NCBI GenBank assembly: GCA_026168455.1 | Contig: CM047431.1 | Span: 12,078,183-12,142,182, forward strand | Direction: 5' to 3' | Source: Theocolax elegans | Lineage: Eukaryota > Arthropoda > Insecta > Hymenoptera > Cerocephalidae | Length of the DNA stretch: 64,000 bases | Shown: positions 1 to 11,730 of the stretch, one piece after another | Layout: each line of letters begins with the position of its first letter | Position numbering within the stretch: position 1 is the stretch's first letter | Translations under genes and position numbers: made by a program | Notes under the pieces: generated by a model | What the model saw: only the letters and a program-made list of their open reading frames with translations | Told to the model about the DNA's origin: nothing | Databases searched by the model: none

Positions 1-281
1 GTGCAAATAATGTGCACTTTGTAAACAGTAAAAGACTGTAAATGTTTAAATTTACAATTGATTTTTTTATAAAAACACTGAATAATTAGAGCGCGAACAG
101 CGGACTCACGCGATATAAACAAGTTGTAAAAACAAAAGAAGACGTTATTTCTTGGCGCGTAAATCATTTCAAATTATGACGTTGATAAACTGAATAAATA
201 AAACTTCTTTAGTAAAATTAATTTGTTGTAAAACAGTAAATTTTAAACCTTTACTTACCTGTATTTTAAGTATTGAATACA
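1..281. other. AT-rich DNA, no gene seen
   Basis: AT-rich sequence ahead of a TA microsatellite. The short open frames have low-complexity composition and no recognisable domain. I see nothing that supports a gene or RNA here. Confidence 0.6.
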
Positions 282-282
282 G

Positions 283-311
<29 letters not shown>
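282..311. repeat. TA microsatellite
   Basis: Uninterrupted run of TA dinucleotides directly abutting the left end of the long palindrome. It is probably the preferred insertion target, because a shorter TA run also follows the right end. Confidence 0.85.
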
Positions 312-313
<2 letters not shown>

Positions 314-1307
314 GGTATTCCACGTGAAGTGGTCCGATCAAAATTTGAAAATGCACCAAATTTTGGGTACACTTTGCAAATGTTTTTCAGAATACAGAAA
401 AAAATTTTTAGGTACTGGAATCTATTTGCTCAAAAGTTATTCTAACCTCAAAAAGTGAATTTTTCCATATTTTTTTCAACACCAGCTGGGTTTACCGCTA
501 TATAACTCAAAATCTATCAACTTTTACTATAGAACATTATATGTAACATTCGTTGCTAATTATATCTAGAATTTATTCTTCTGGGTTAGAATTTCTAATC
601 TCAAGGTCAATGTTACATAAACTACATGTCAATATTCAACTTGAAAAAAGTGCAAGTGCGCCACCTTTGATTTTTTCATCCAAAAGTCTAAAAGAAAGTT
701 TGGAGCAATACCTTTCAAAAGGTCTGTAGCATTTTTATGGCCTCTAATTCTGTAAAAAGTTATGACAATTTAAAGAAAGAGAAAAAATTCACAAAAATTA
801 ACATGGTAATTTCCATTTAAATTTTTAAAAAAATTTCGTGTTTCTTTAAATTGTCATAACTTTTTACAGAATTGGAGGCCATAAAAATGCTACAGACCAT
901 TTGAAAGGTATTGCTCCAAGCTTTCTTTTAGACTTTTGGATGAAAAAATCAAAGGTGGCGCACTTGCACTTTTTTCAAGTTGAATATTGACATGTAGTTT
1001 ATGTAACATTGACCTTGAGATTAGAAATTCTAACCCAGAAGAATAAATTCTAGATATAATTAGCAACGAATGTTACATATAATGTTCTATAGTAAAAGTT
1101 GATAGATTTTGAGTTATATAGCGGTAAACCCAGCTGGTGTTGAAAAAAATATGGAAAAATTCACTTTTTGAGGTTAGAATAACTTTTGAGCAAATAGATT
1201 CCAGTACCTAAAAATTTTTTTCTGTATTCTGAAAAACATTTGCAAAGTATACCCAAAATTTGGTGCATTTTCAAATTTTGATCGGACCACTTCACGTGGA
1301 ATACCCC
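312..1307. mobile_element. Long palindromic (foldback) element P1
   Basis: The sequence starts GGGGTATTCCACGTGAAGTG and ends with its reverse complement. The two arms, about 470 bp each (roughly 312-780 and 840-1307), mirror each other almost base for base around a spacer of about 60 bp centred near 809. The element is flanked by TA repeats on both sides. There is no long ORF. This is the structure of a non-autonomous foldback or giant MITE. The superfamily is unknown; a TA target fits several DNA transposon groups. Single-stranded, it would form one very long hairpin. Confidence 0.85.
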
Positions 1308-1641
1308 ATATATATATAAAAATATTATCATATTTTAAAAATATTATAATAAATAATATAATAAATATAATAAATAAACTGATAAATTTTAAACGGATTT
1401 TATTAAAATATTGCCATAAATATTTTAATAATTTATTCAATATATAAATTATTTTTACTTATTTTTCTAATAAATTATTTTTTTAATATATTTAACAATT
1501 TTATATTTTATTTATACTTATATAATTAAAATAATATTAGTGATTGTTAATTTTTTAATAAAATAAAAATAATAACAAATTAAAAAAAATAAGAATTATA
1601 TATTATTAAATTATTTTATAAATTTATTAAATATAATATTT
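1308..1641. other. Very AT-rich spacer
   Basis: Nearly pure A/T with short homopolymer runs. No ORF, hairpin or RNA signature was seen. Confidence 0.6.
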
Positions 1642-1727
1642 CGATAGAGTATCCGTAAAGTACGACTTTACGTACTGTTTTGCGGACGTAAAGTGCGACT
1701 TTACGAACACGTGTACAGTCTTTACGG
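1642..1727. repeat. Left half of a small TIR repeat split by element A
   Basis: The left part reads TTTCGATAGAGTATCCGTAAAGT and its near reverse complement (ACTTTACGGATACTCTCTCGAAA) occurs at about 15451-15473, just outside the other end of element A (both quoted in parts: TCGATAGAGTATCCG / CGGATACTCTCTCGA). Internal repeats of the type GTAAAGTNCGACTTTAC add further palindromes. This looks like a short foldback element into which element A inserted. Ends are approximate. Confidence 0.45.
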
Positions 1728-3127
1728 TGTGACATTGTAGTTACACTACATGTCACTTAGAAATAACTAGCGAGACAAGGTATAGTATAGCACCTGTCAA
1801 GCTTACTATGCGAAGTAAGCGTGCTATACATACCAATTAAGTCCTATTAGACACACATATGCGAATGTGTGCAACCGATATAGGCTTACAGTGCGCAGTA
1901 AGCAGGAGAACTCGAAGCAAAGGAGATGCGACTCCTGACTGCGCACAATTGCACACACACACATACACTGCTCCGTTGATCCAGCATCCTTATGTCTTCT
2001 CCAGCACCAGTAATGACCCGTACCATATCCCCAGGTCCCATCCAGCCTTGATTGCCCTCTCCAGCACCCAAGAGAAGCCTCCGAGGTTGAGCAGCCCAGG
2101 TGAAGACTCCAGGCCTTGGAATGAGGTAGCGCCCTTGCGCTCAAGCCACGGTGTACTGCCAATCAGAGTACCTGAAACGGTAATTAATTAATAAGTTGGT
2201 CGACTACTAAGGAACGAGGATGGAGAAGCTATAACCAGGCATAGCTTCTCCCAGGTATGTCAGCAGGACCAAAAGGAAAGGAGATGACATGACTAGTTGA
2301 GGTTATGGCAGACACAAACAAACATCTAGATAGAGCCCGTGGAAAGTAGGAAAATTACCTCGGCGGCACTCCATAGGACGACGACGATTCACCGCTGCCT
2401 GGCTCCGCTCACTGAGGGCTGTTATGAGACGCCGATGTGCTCCAGCTGTCCGGACACTCCGAGCCAAAGATCCCGTATTGATAACATACGGCACCTGCAA
2501 TAAAGAAACTCGAGGGGCTCGAATTAGCTTAAAATCGAGGTAAAAAGGAACGATTTAAGAGCTTACCTCGCAGATAGTATTCTCAGCAGGGCCGCAGTTA
2601 CTCAATCGCCATCCAGCACCACGAAGTCAACGTCGTCGACGACATCTCCGTCGAGGCAGCGAAATCACGGCCCGAGCGGCCAGTACGAACTGAGCCGAGC
2701 GCGCACAACTCGAGACGCGAGAGTAGGCGCGCCTGCGCAATACGCCGAGGAAAAACTCTCTCTCTTCGTACGTGCCGATACTCGACAGACTGCGACCCGA
2801 AATACCGCAATTTTACAAACCACGTGTGTGTCCGAGGGACCCAGGAGACGAGCGTCTAGGTGAGCCGTGCTCCTTCCTCCCAAATCCAGCTTCCTTTAAG
2901 TGTGTGTGCGCGACGCGTGGTTAGGTGCGGGACGGCCCGCAATCGCGCGAACGCGAGCGACCGCGGCCAACGTGACTGGCAACTTTGAACAGCAAAGCCG
3001 CTGCTTTGCCGTGTAACACTTGGAAGCACAGTAAGTGCATTAAACCTGCAATCTCGTTTAACTAAGTTGTTTTGATTTTTTGTGTTTAAACCGTGACTCC
3101 ACCCTAATCCCCAGTGGACACGTCACA
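1728..3127 (+). repeat. 5' LTR of element A
   Basis: 1400 bp, TG...CA ended. Matches 13997-15411 along its whole length. Contains an AATAAA polyadenylation signal near 2500 and several copies of the CCAGCACC motif. GC-rich central part, unlike the flanking DNA. Confidence 0.95.
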
Positions 3128-3140
3128 TGGCGACCGTGAC
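3128..3140 (+). promoter_or_regulatory. Primer-binding site of element A
   Basis: TGGCGACCGTGAC begins at the first base after the LTR. This matches the tRNA-Arg type primer site described for 412/mdg1-type insect elements (family knowledge; not checked against a tRNA here). Confidence 0.8.
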
Positions 3141-4619
3141 TTTTTGATCCGAAAAAAATTGTGATCGTGGACTTCGGGATTTCTTCAAGTATTAATCCGC
3201 CATATTGCGCACACACAAAGGAAGCGTCGAAAGTGGTTTTGGACGGCCATTTTGTTTCGACCACGTGTAACCAGATTTTGATTTTTGCAATAAATTCAAG
3301 TTTGGTTAATAGAAATTGTTGTTATTAGTGAATTATCTACAAAATTCGGTGAGTCTATTCCATATTATTTGGTTTGAAATTTTTTTCTGCATATTGTACT
3401 TTTTTGCATATAACAGCAATAATTTTATTTTTCTCTTTAAAAATATAAATTTTACAATTAGTTTATTCCCTTCTAGCTCCAACATATTTGATTTTGTTAA
3501 AGGCTTTTTGAAGTTTGTGAAATTAAATTATATTAAAATTTATATGAGTAAGAGAATTTTGGAGTACGAGTAAGTACTTAGTAAATTTTCATTTCAAGCT
3601 ACGTTCTCAACTTAGAAAAAGAAAAGTAAGGAAAATGTTTTTTTTTAAGTTTATTACAATTAATTATTGTTAAAAATTAGCAGTCAAAGTTAATATTGTA
3701 CTCTGTAGTTATAAATTCAAGGGACAAATAGCAAATATCGCAGTTACTTGATTTACTCAACAAGTAATTTTTGTGAAAATTTTTGTTTACAATTAAATTG
3801 AGATTTTTATTATAAATAACCATTCTTTGAGTTAATTAGAACCTTTAACCACCAAAATTATATTCAATTTAATTTATTTTTGAACAAAATTCGACCCTTC
3901 AAATATTGAGAACGATAGCCAACCAAGTGTATATACAGTTATACAGTGTTAAGATAGTAATATTTAATTGCTGTACGCTTATTAATTTTGAAATTGCATT
4001 AACAAGTAACATTTCACTATTTATTTACTATCTTTTTAAGAGTCGTAACCCATCTAGCACCATTGTAACCCAATCCAGCACCATGTATACCCATATATAC
4101 CCAATACGCTTAAATATTTCAAGCTTGGCTTGTAAATTATTCACTTATACGCTTGCCTTTCACTCAAGTTAGTTGTTGTGAATTCTTGCGTAGGTACTTA
4201 ATTAGTTTTTGTTCATAAATTTGGTCATAGCAGTATCGACAAAAATAATTTAACAATTTTTTTTGCTTTTGGCATTTTGTGCGCTTAAATTAACAATACT
4301 GACTTGTTAGTGTGTTATATAATTTTAATTGCTTAATAACTAAAATTTAGTTTTGTTATTATTTTTATTTGCTTGCTTATAAACTGGTTTGCTTAAAATT
4401 AAAGCAATTTGATAATTTTATGCTTGCATAATTTTAATTAATTATTAAGTCAAAATTTTGTTTTTTTTAAGAAATTAAGCTACAATTGAGCTGTTTATAA
4501 ATAAATTTAATTTTTTTTTTGATTGACTACAAGTTGTATTGAGCTGCACTTAGTATTAAAATTTTTTTTTTTTTACGAAATAGCGTGAATTAACTTACAT
4601 GTCCTAAGAAATCCTCAAA
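3141..4619 (+). other. 5' leader of element A
   Basis: About 1.5 kb of AT-rich sequence between the primer site and gag. Short ORFs have no recognisable domain. Two TCCAGCACC/TCTAGCACC copies occur near 4050-4082. No intron or structured element was recognised. Confidence 0.6.
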
Positions 4620-7079
4620 ATGTCAGAACTAAATGGAAGTTTGACTCTGCATACGTTGGCAGAGGAGGATTATACTAGGTTAACGTTGGAAGAGGGCATC
4701 CAGCGGATACGGCAAAATGTTTTTCATTGTAGTAATCAAGAAATACTACAATATGCCGATCTAAAAAATTTAAACGCCACAGATTTCATGTATAATATAA
4801 GAAATCGAGTTGAAAGATATGAAACACGGAAATGTTTCGGGTTAGCGGCGGCATATTGGGATCCTGAAGTAGACGAGGCGAATTTCGTTCCATTGGATAT
4901 ACCCGGTAATAGAAATTTGAATTTAACCTCGGAAGGGGAAAATTACTTAGCTGGCACATGGAGGAATCCGTCCATCATGAGGCCAGTAAATAGGGGAATT
5001 ACAGCGGGAAATCCTACGGTACCAATGGATAACATGGAAGTGCACAGTGGTGCTTACCCACGTATTCATGGGCAATTGCCGACAGGTCAAACATTGGGAC
5101 CATATGCAGATCCGTTAACTTTCAGCAATTCGCGGAATTCGACAGCACTGATTGGCGGAGAAAATGTGGTAACGACTAATGCTAATGTTAGATTACATTT
5201 GAACTTCCCATTGCCCACTTCAACGTCAGAACCCCTCCAGCACCCAGATAATAATTATAATTTACATAGTAATAGTATTAATCTCCCATGCGCACAATCC
5301 ACCCAACATCCAACACACGTAAATGTGATAGAACATAGACAAAATGAACAAAACGCGGCAGATCAGGTTCAATTTAGATTTCAAGATAGGCAATTTTTAA
5401 GTGCGAGTTTTAATTCGGGAAATGCAGGCGGATATGATCAAACATCGTATTTGCAAATTAGACAGTTTGTGGCAACTAACACAAACACAGATAACATGAG
5501 ATCACCACCAACCCCGAGGCCGAGAAATCCACATACAATCAATCTTCCGCGAAATGTTCAAAGCCATGAATCACATGTTCCACAGATAACGGAGGAAGAT
5601 CTGGAGAATAGAACATTTCCAATCTACACTCAGGCGGGTAATAGGACACAAGGAGTGAGATTTAGTGATGAATTCACGAGAAATTGTGAAAGACCAATAC
5701 CTGCAACGAGTAGTTCGAACGAAACGAGGTACCGAATAGGAAATGAACGACAGTATTACGATCAGCGTGAACCGATCCAGCAGCCTTCTTACACCCAAAA
5801 CAATTCCTTCCAGCAACAGGAAAATCCTAGAACCGTCCAGCAATTCCCACGAAATTATACTAGTTCATCTAATCCTAATCTCGAACGACAGCCTCCAGTT
5901 ATGCCACAATCCCAATATAATATCCCTCCAGCACCATCACAAAATAATTTTAGACAATATCCCTACAATTATTCCCAACCCTACCCCCAGTCAAGCACCA
6001 GGCGAGAAGGATCACTTTTGGATAATTCGACCTTCCAAAGAGAAAAACGTGTCAGCGAAATTCTAAAACAATGGCATATTGAATTTAAAGGTGATAAAAG
6101 AAACGATCCAGAGTCATTCCTAGTAAATTTGACGGAATGTGCACGCTCATACCAATTGACTATAGATGACATCACTACGTCATTGCCAGTAGTACTGGAT
6201 GAAGATGTCTGGTGTTGGTTTCGCAGAGAACATCGCAATTGGTTGATATTGGAAGACTTTCAACAAGCATTCAGACTCCAATATTGCAAAGAAGACTTAC
6301 AATATCAAGTAAGAAAAAGGATAATGGTAAGAACACAGGGACCGCAAGAAGATATTTCGACATATCTTTCGAAATTCCGCAACTTATTGGATTAGTTGAA
6401 GCCTCCAATGCCCCTTGGCGAACAATTAGCGATCACATACGATAATCTACATCCAGATTATAGGCAAAGAATCGACATAGACCAATTTTTATCGTTTTTG
6501 GAATTGCAGCTGCTAGGAAAGAAGGAAGAAGCACGCAAACGCCAAGACACACTCTACCGTCCTCCGCCAGTAGAAGACGACGAGCAACTCTTCAACTCCG
6601 CGTACGAACCAATAAAAGTGAAAAAGTCTGGTAAAACTGCTGCAATCGCTGGGAATGCCAGTGATGCAGGCACTACGCACGAAGAGGCACCTACTGCCGC
6701 CTTACAGCAACCTCCAGCACCCTCAAACCCCCCGTCGTATAACCCCAAAGGAAATAATAGAAAATCTTACAATAAAAAGCGAAACGGAACAAATCAAAAT
6801 GGAAAAGGGCCAAATGAGAAGAACAAACAGGCCCCAGCTGGAAATGGTAATAATGGAGAACAGAAAACCGGGACAGATAGCCCCACTACTGAAAATAATG
6901 GCAAAACAAGGAATAAGGAAACAGACACTTGCCACACATGCGGCATCACAGGTCATTGGTCCTATGATTGCCCAGACAATTCTTGCAGAGGGTGTGGTAG
7001 GAAAAACACACTGAAGCGGAATTGTCCCGCATGTAAAGTTCCTAGACCGGCGGGAAACGACTCGCGGAGGAACCAGTAG
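4620..7079 (+). pseudogene. gag: gag of element A, interrupted by an in-frame TAG
   Basis: Structural polyprotein that would form the retrotransposon particle. The first open part (591 codons) has a long Gln/Asn/Pro-rich N-terminal half, then a retrotransposon capsid-type region from about residue 480 (WHIEFKGDKRND onward). It stops at TAG 6393-6395 and continues in the same frame to 7079. The second part carries nucleocapsid zinc fingers: CHTCGITGHWSYDC is a perfect CX2CX4HX4C knuckle, followed by CRGCGRKNTLKRNC in which the His is replaced by Thr. The lone TAG may be a recent nonsense mutation; regulated readthrough is less likely because it lies inside the capsid region. The start was chosen as the first ATG of the long frame. 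Confidence 0.85.
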
Positions 7080-7173
7080 GAGTCGATGTGTCCTCCTTGG
7101 TAGAAAACATTATAGTAGACTCAAAACTACCAAACTTCCAGCAAACCCAAATAAGAGAAAGAAAACAGGTTCC

Positions 7174-9288
7174 ATGAATCCAAAAAGATTAAAAATTTCC
7201 TCTCCAGCACCAATTATGAATACCGGAAAAGCCCATCCAGCACCATACAAAAAACAAGAAAATTCCCATCCAGCACCCAAAAAGAAAAGAAAAAATTCCT
7301 CTCTAGCACCCTCCACAACCCAAAAAAATTCCCATCCAGCACCCAAAAAGAAAAGGAAAAATTCCTCTCCAGCACCAACGGTAAAAATAATTAAACTGTC
7401 GGATGAATCGGGAGATAAGTCGAATAACAGCGTAGTAGAAAATATGTTTTCAACCGCTGTCTTATCACCAGATTCACTCATCCAAAGGCATCCGTTAGGT
7501 AAGCTTGAGCCTAGGTTGTTTTTCTCGATAGAACTAAACGGAAGAAAGATGATAGGACTTTTAGACGCCGGATCTGTTTATTCCTATATAGGAAAAGGTT
7601 TAGGAAAACAGTTTAGCGGGAAATTTAAACCTTGCAAGGGCGCCGTAAGCGTAGCCAATGGGATATCAGTTCCTGTGGAAGGAAAATTAGACGTACCGGT
7701 TAGTATCGATGGAATTGAGAAAACCTTACCTTTCCGAGTAGCAGACGGACTGCAGTACGAGTGTATCTTGGGAATTGATTTCAAACGTTTATTTGAACTC
7801 AAGATAGACTTCGGAAACGACACATGGTGGACACCAGCAGGGGAAGTTCATCAGTTTTATCCCTATGGGCAAGATCCCAGCTACCTTCCAGCACTAGCTA
7901 GTATAGATGGCCTTCGTCAAGCGTCAGAAGAAGAGAAAAAAGAAATAAAAAAGGTCCTAGACAGTCTTATCCCGAAAACCCCGAAAACACTTGGTGCGAC
8001 AACTTTGGCTTACCACAAAATAGATGTCCAGGGTCACGAGCCTATAAGACAAAGGATGAGGAAGTACTCAGCAAAGATGTTGAAAGCAGGGCAAGAAGAG
8101 GTAGACCGTATGTTAAAAGAAGACATAATAGAACCATCAGAGAGTCCTTGGTGTAGTTGCCCAGTAATAGTCCCAAAAGCTGACGGCAAATACCGATTTT
8201 GTATTGACTATCGGCAGGTCAATAAAGTAACAAAAAGATTTGCTTATCCATTAAAAAATATGGATGATATACTAGATAAGTTAAGAGGAGCAAAGTATAT
8301 CTCAAAATTAGATTTGTCGCAAGCTTATCATCAGATTTTACTGGAAGAAGGCAGTAAAGAAATAACTGCATTTGGCATACCGGGACGAGGCCTACACCAC
8401 TTCAAGAGAATGCCCTACGGCTTAACAAACGCTCCAGCTACTTTTCAGAAGATCATGGAAAAACTAATCAAACCAGATTGGGAACCACATGTTTTCGTGT
8501 ACTTAGACGATATAATTATTGTGACCCAAACGTTTAAAGATCATGTTTTCTGGTTAAGTAAAGTACTGAAGGCGTTAAAAGAAGTGAATTTACAACTTAA
8601 TCGAGATAAGTCAGAATTTTGCTGTGCCGAAGTAAAATATCTTGGTTATGTTGTAAATGAACATGGTCTGTGTACTGATCCCGACAAAACTAAACCCGTA
8701 ATCGAATAACCAGCACCCAAAAACCTCAAGCAACTCCGCAGATTCCTAGGGATGATCGGATGGTATTCCCGGTTTATTCCGAATCTATCCGAAATAAAAA
8801 ATCCCCTTACTCAGTTAACTAGAAAAGGTGTTCGTTGGCACTGGGATGCAGAGCCACAGACAGCCTTTGAAAAACTGAAAATATCCCTTACTCAAGCACC
8901 CATTCTAGCACGACCCAATCTCACCTTACCCTTTGCGTTGCAGACGGACGCAAGCAATTACGCGATAGCAGGTGTGCTTACGCAGGTAATTGATGGGGAG
9001 GAACATCCAATCTACTATGTGAGTAGAACAATGACCAAAACAGAACGCAATTACACTGTAACTGAAAAAGAGTGTTTAGCGGTTCTGTGTTCAGCAGATA
9101 GGCTTAAAGGGTATCTTCAAGGAGAACAGTTTACCGTAATAACAGACCATTTCAGTCTTTTATGGTTAAATAATCTCAAAGACCCTGCAGGCCGACTGTC
9201 ACGATGGAATACAGCGCTACAAAATTACTTTATCAAGAGCGTGGGAAGAGTCAGAAGTAGCAGCTGTAGTTCCGACTCACATAGATGA
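7174..9288 (+). pseudogene. pol: pol of element A: protease, reverse transcriptase, RNase H
   Basis: The frame is +1 relative to gag and is open back into the gag end, so it is probably expressed by frameshifting. The ATG at 7174 is only the first Met. Order: lysine-rich PAP repeats, protease (LLDAGSVYSYIG, DAGS in place of the usual DTG/DSG), RT with motif A KLDLSQAYHQI, PYGLTNAPATFQ and catalytic FVYLDDIIIV, then an in-frame TAA at 8707-8709, then the thumb region and RNase H (QTDASNYAIAGVL, TEKECLAVL, VITDHFSLLWL). The RNase H tail, which normally ends in an ADALSR-like motif, is missing. The frame then changes before integrase, so a deletion has removed that segment. Catalytic residues of RT look intact. 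Confidence 0.9.
7195..7382 (+). repeat. PAP / PKKKRK tandem repeat at start of pol
   Basis: Imperfect repeats built around (C/T)CCAGCACC alternate with A-rich stretches. In the pol frame they read as repeated HPAP or SPAP separated by lysine clusters, including two copies of APKKKRKNS. PKKKRK fits the classical monopartite nuclear localisation consensus. Confidence 0.8.
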
Positions 9289-9307
9289 TCCATGGTACAT
9301 ACGAAAA

Positions 9308-11701
9308 ATGGAGAACGTACGGAAATTTCCAGCTAAGTATCCCGATTTTAAAATCGAGAGTGGTTTTCTTTACGCACATCGTCCAAACCCATTAGTCGAT
9401 CCATTGTTCCCTGATTTGGATGCGTGGAAATTAGTTCTTCCAGCATCAAACAGACCCCAAGCTCTTTTCGAAGCCCATAATACTCCTCAATCAGGACATT
9501 TAGGCATAGAAAAAACTTACGCACGTCTTGCGACTTATTATTATTGGCCAGGTTATTTTTACGATACCTCTTGTTATGTCCGATCGTGTCATGAATGTCA
9601 AATCCACAAAAGTTGCCAATTGCCCCCGGCAGGGCTAATGGGCGAAAGAAATATCGAGGGATCATGGAAAGTTGTGGCTGCCGATATTATGGGCCCGAAG
9701 CCAAAATCTAAACGAGGTTTCAGATACGTAATTGTTTTTGAAGATTTATTCACTCGTTACGTAGAAATTCAGCCACTTAGGAAAGCAGACGCTAAAAGTG
9801 TATGGCAAGCTTTTGAAGATTTGATCATAAACCGATGGGGATGTCCTAAGTTTTTGTTGACAGATAATAGGACTGAATTTGCCAATAAATTAATGTCTGA
9901 ACGCTTAGATGCTTACGGTATTAAGCAAACTACCACACCGCCTTATAGACCCCAAGCGAATCCTGTAGAGCGAGTAAACCGTAATTTAAAGCCTATGATT
10001 AACAGCTTTTTAGCTGAAGATCATAAAGAGTGGGATCTGCATTTAAAGGAATTTTGTTTCGCTTTAAATACAACGATTCACTCGTCGCTTAAAACAACAC
10101 CAGCGTTTATGAATTTGGGTAGAAATCCGGAACCATCCATCCTAATCCGAAAGCACCTCGAAAATCCCATTCCTATCCTTCCTGAAGACTCAGAAAAGTG
10201 GTCAGATCGTATGAAGAGACTTCCAGCTCTTCACGATTTAGTTAAACATCATATGGATAAAGCCACTGCTAGGCAAGCCAAATATTATAACAGGAATAGA
10301 AGGGATATTACTTACCAGATAGGAGATAAAATAGTTAGATTAAATCGTGTCCAATATTCTGCAGAAGAAAATTTTGCAGCCAAACAGGCTCCAAAATTTG
10401 TAGGTCCAGCAACAGTAGTCGAAATTAAATCCCCTACTGTTTATATCGTAGAAGATGACGATACAAAGAAAAGAACTGAAATATCCATAGAGGATATTAA
10501 GCGATACATTCCGCCCCGAAAGGTAAATATCAATCCCATTTCTATTCCAGATGTTACAACGGCGAAGCAGCCTACGAGGAAGGGGAGGATGAGGCGGAAC
10601 GTCGGCAGTTCGACGACCTCTGATGGGCGAGGCGCCGATCTACCTACCTCCCCAAAACGTAGCAGCGCTACCCACTCCAGCAACACCTCCAGCACCACCG
10701 TCCCCGGTGCCTCAACGGACGCTTCCGAAGAGGGAGAAGAGTCCGGAGGGGTATCGGTACCGGGGTTACGTGCCGTACCGGGCGGATGTGACGGAGACGC
10801 CGAGCCACTACGGCGAAAGCGTCCCGCGGCACAGGCCCCCGCAACCACGGGGAAGAGGAAGGAGCCAGACGAGGGAGCCGGTGGCGAGAGACCTCCAAGG
10901 CGCCGAGGTCGGCCACGGAAAGCCGCCTGCGCAATGCGAGCGACCGCAGGTCCCGGTGAATCCACCGCCTCCTCCAGCACCAGTCCCTCAACCCCAACCC
11001 CATCCAGCACCACAGCCCCCTCCAGCACCATCTCACCAACCCCATCCAGCACCATCTCACCAACCCCATCCAGCACCACTTCCCAGTCCCATTCCCATCT
11101 AGCACCATTCCCTGTGACCCGTCCCCAACCCCTTGCGCCGCAATCTCCCGACCCCCTTCCCGCATTCCCCAGACCCATTACCCAAGTATACCACGACCCC
11201 TCCCAAGACCATGCAATGCGCATCGTGCATTTTGTCCCTATCCCTATCCCGTATACCCCTTCCCTTACCCTTTCCGGATTGCCCCCACCCCTATTGGCCC
11301 CTATCCAAAACGCCCCTCCAGCACCCCGTCAAACCACCCCACCTCCCGAAGAACGCCGTACGGGACCGGTTTCCCCACCTATCCCATCCCTGTTGTCCCT
11401 GAAAATTTCCCCACCACCCCAATTACCCTCACCATTCAGCACCAGATCCCCAACACCCCCCAGACGATCCCAGCGAACCTGGATGCTTCCGGCCCAGAAC
11501 CTCGCCGTGTCCAGCACCCTGGCCCCACGTCCAACGGCATACAGTGGCCGTAGAAGGCAGGGATGCTGGAACTGTGGAGCAGGAACCACAGTTGGCAGAG
11601 GTGTCCGGAGGCAAGGATCAAGTTTTGCCGCGGATGTGGCAGGACCGGGGACGACCATTGAGGCCTGTCCGGAATGCCAGGAAGATGGGTACAAGCCCTG
11701 A
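9308..11701 (+). pseudogene. pol: Integrase of element A with long Pro/Ser/Thr tail
   Basis: The frame is open slightly upstream of 9308. Zinc-binding HHCC region: HNTPQSGHLG ... CHECQIHK. Catalytic DDE core: AADIMGP, LLTDNRTEF and NPVERVNRNLK, all three acidic residues present. C-terminal GPY-like region: APKFVGPATVVEI, ending near DIKRYIPPRK. After that the same frame runs on for about 370 residues of low-complexity sequence with an AT-hook (RRRGRPRK, near 10893-10922) and SST repeats encoded by the CCAGCACC motif. In this copy the frame slips into that of the downstream zinc-knuckle ORF through a 1-base difference near 11072 compared with the duplicate at 12455. The knuckle itself is destroyed by a second indel near 11578. 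Confidence 0.85.
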
Positions 11702-11730
11702 GGATTCACCCTAAATAGGGAAATGTAGAA
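10350..11730 (+). repeat. Tandem duplication in element A, copy 1
   Basis: This stretch starts inside the integrase C-terminal domain and ends at AAATGTAGAA. It is repeated directly head to tail at 11731-13114. The copies differ by only a few single-base indels. Confidence 0.9.

Noticed and set aside
1859..2191. Open frames in the element A LTRs
   Set aside because: Present in both LTRs at the same place on both strands; LTR regulatory sequence, no domain.
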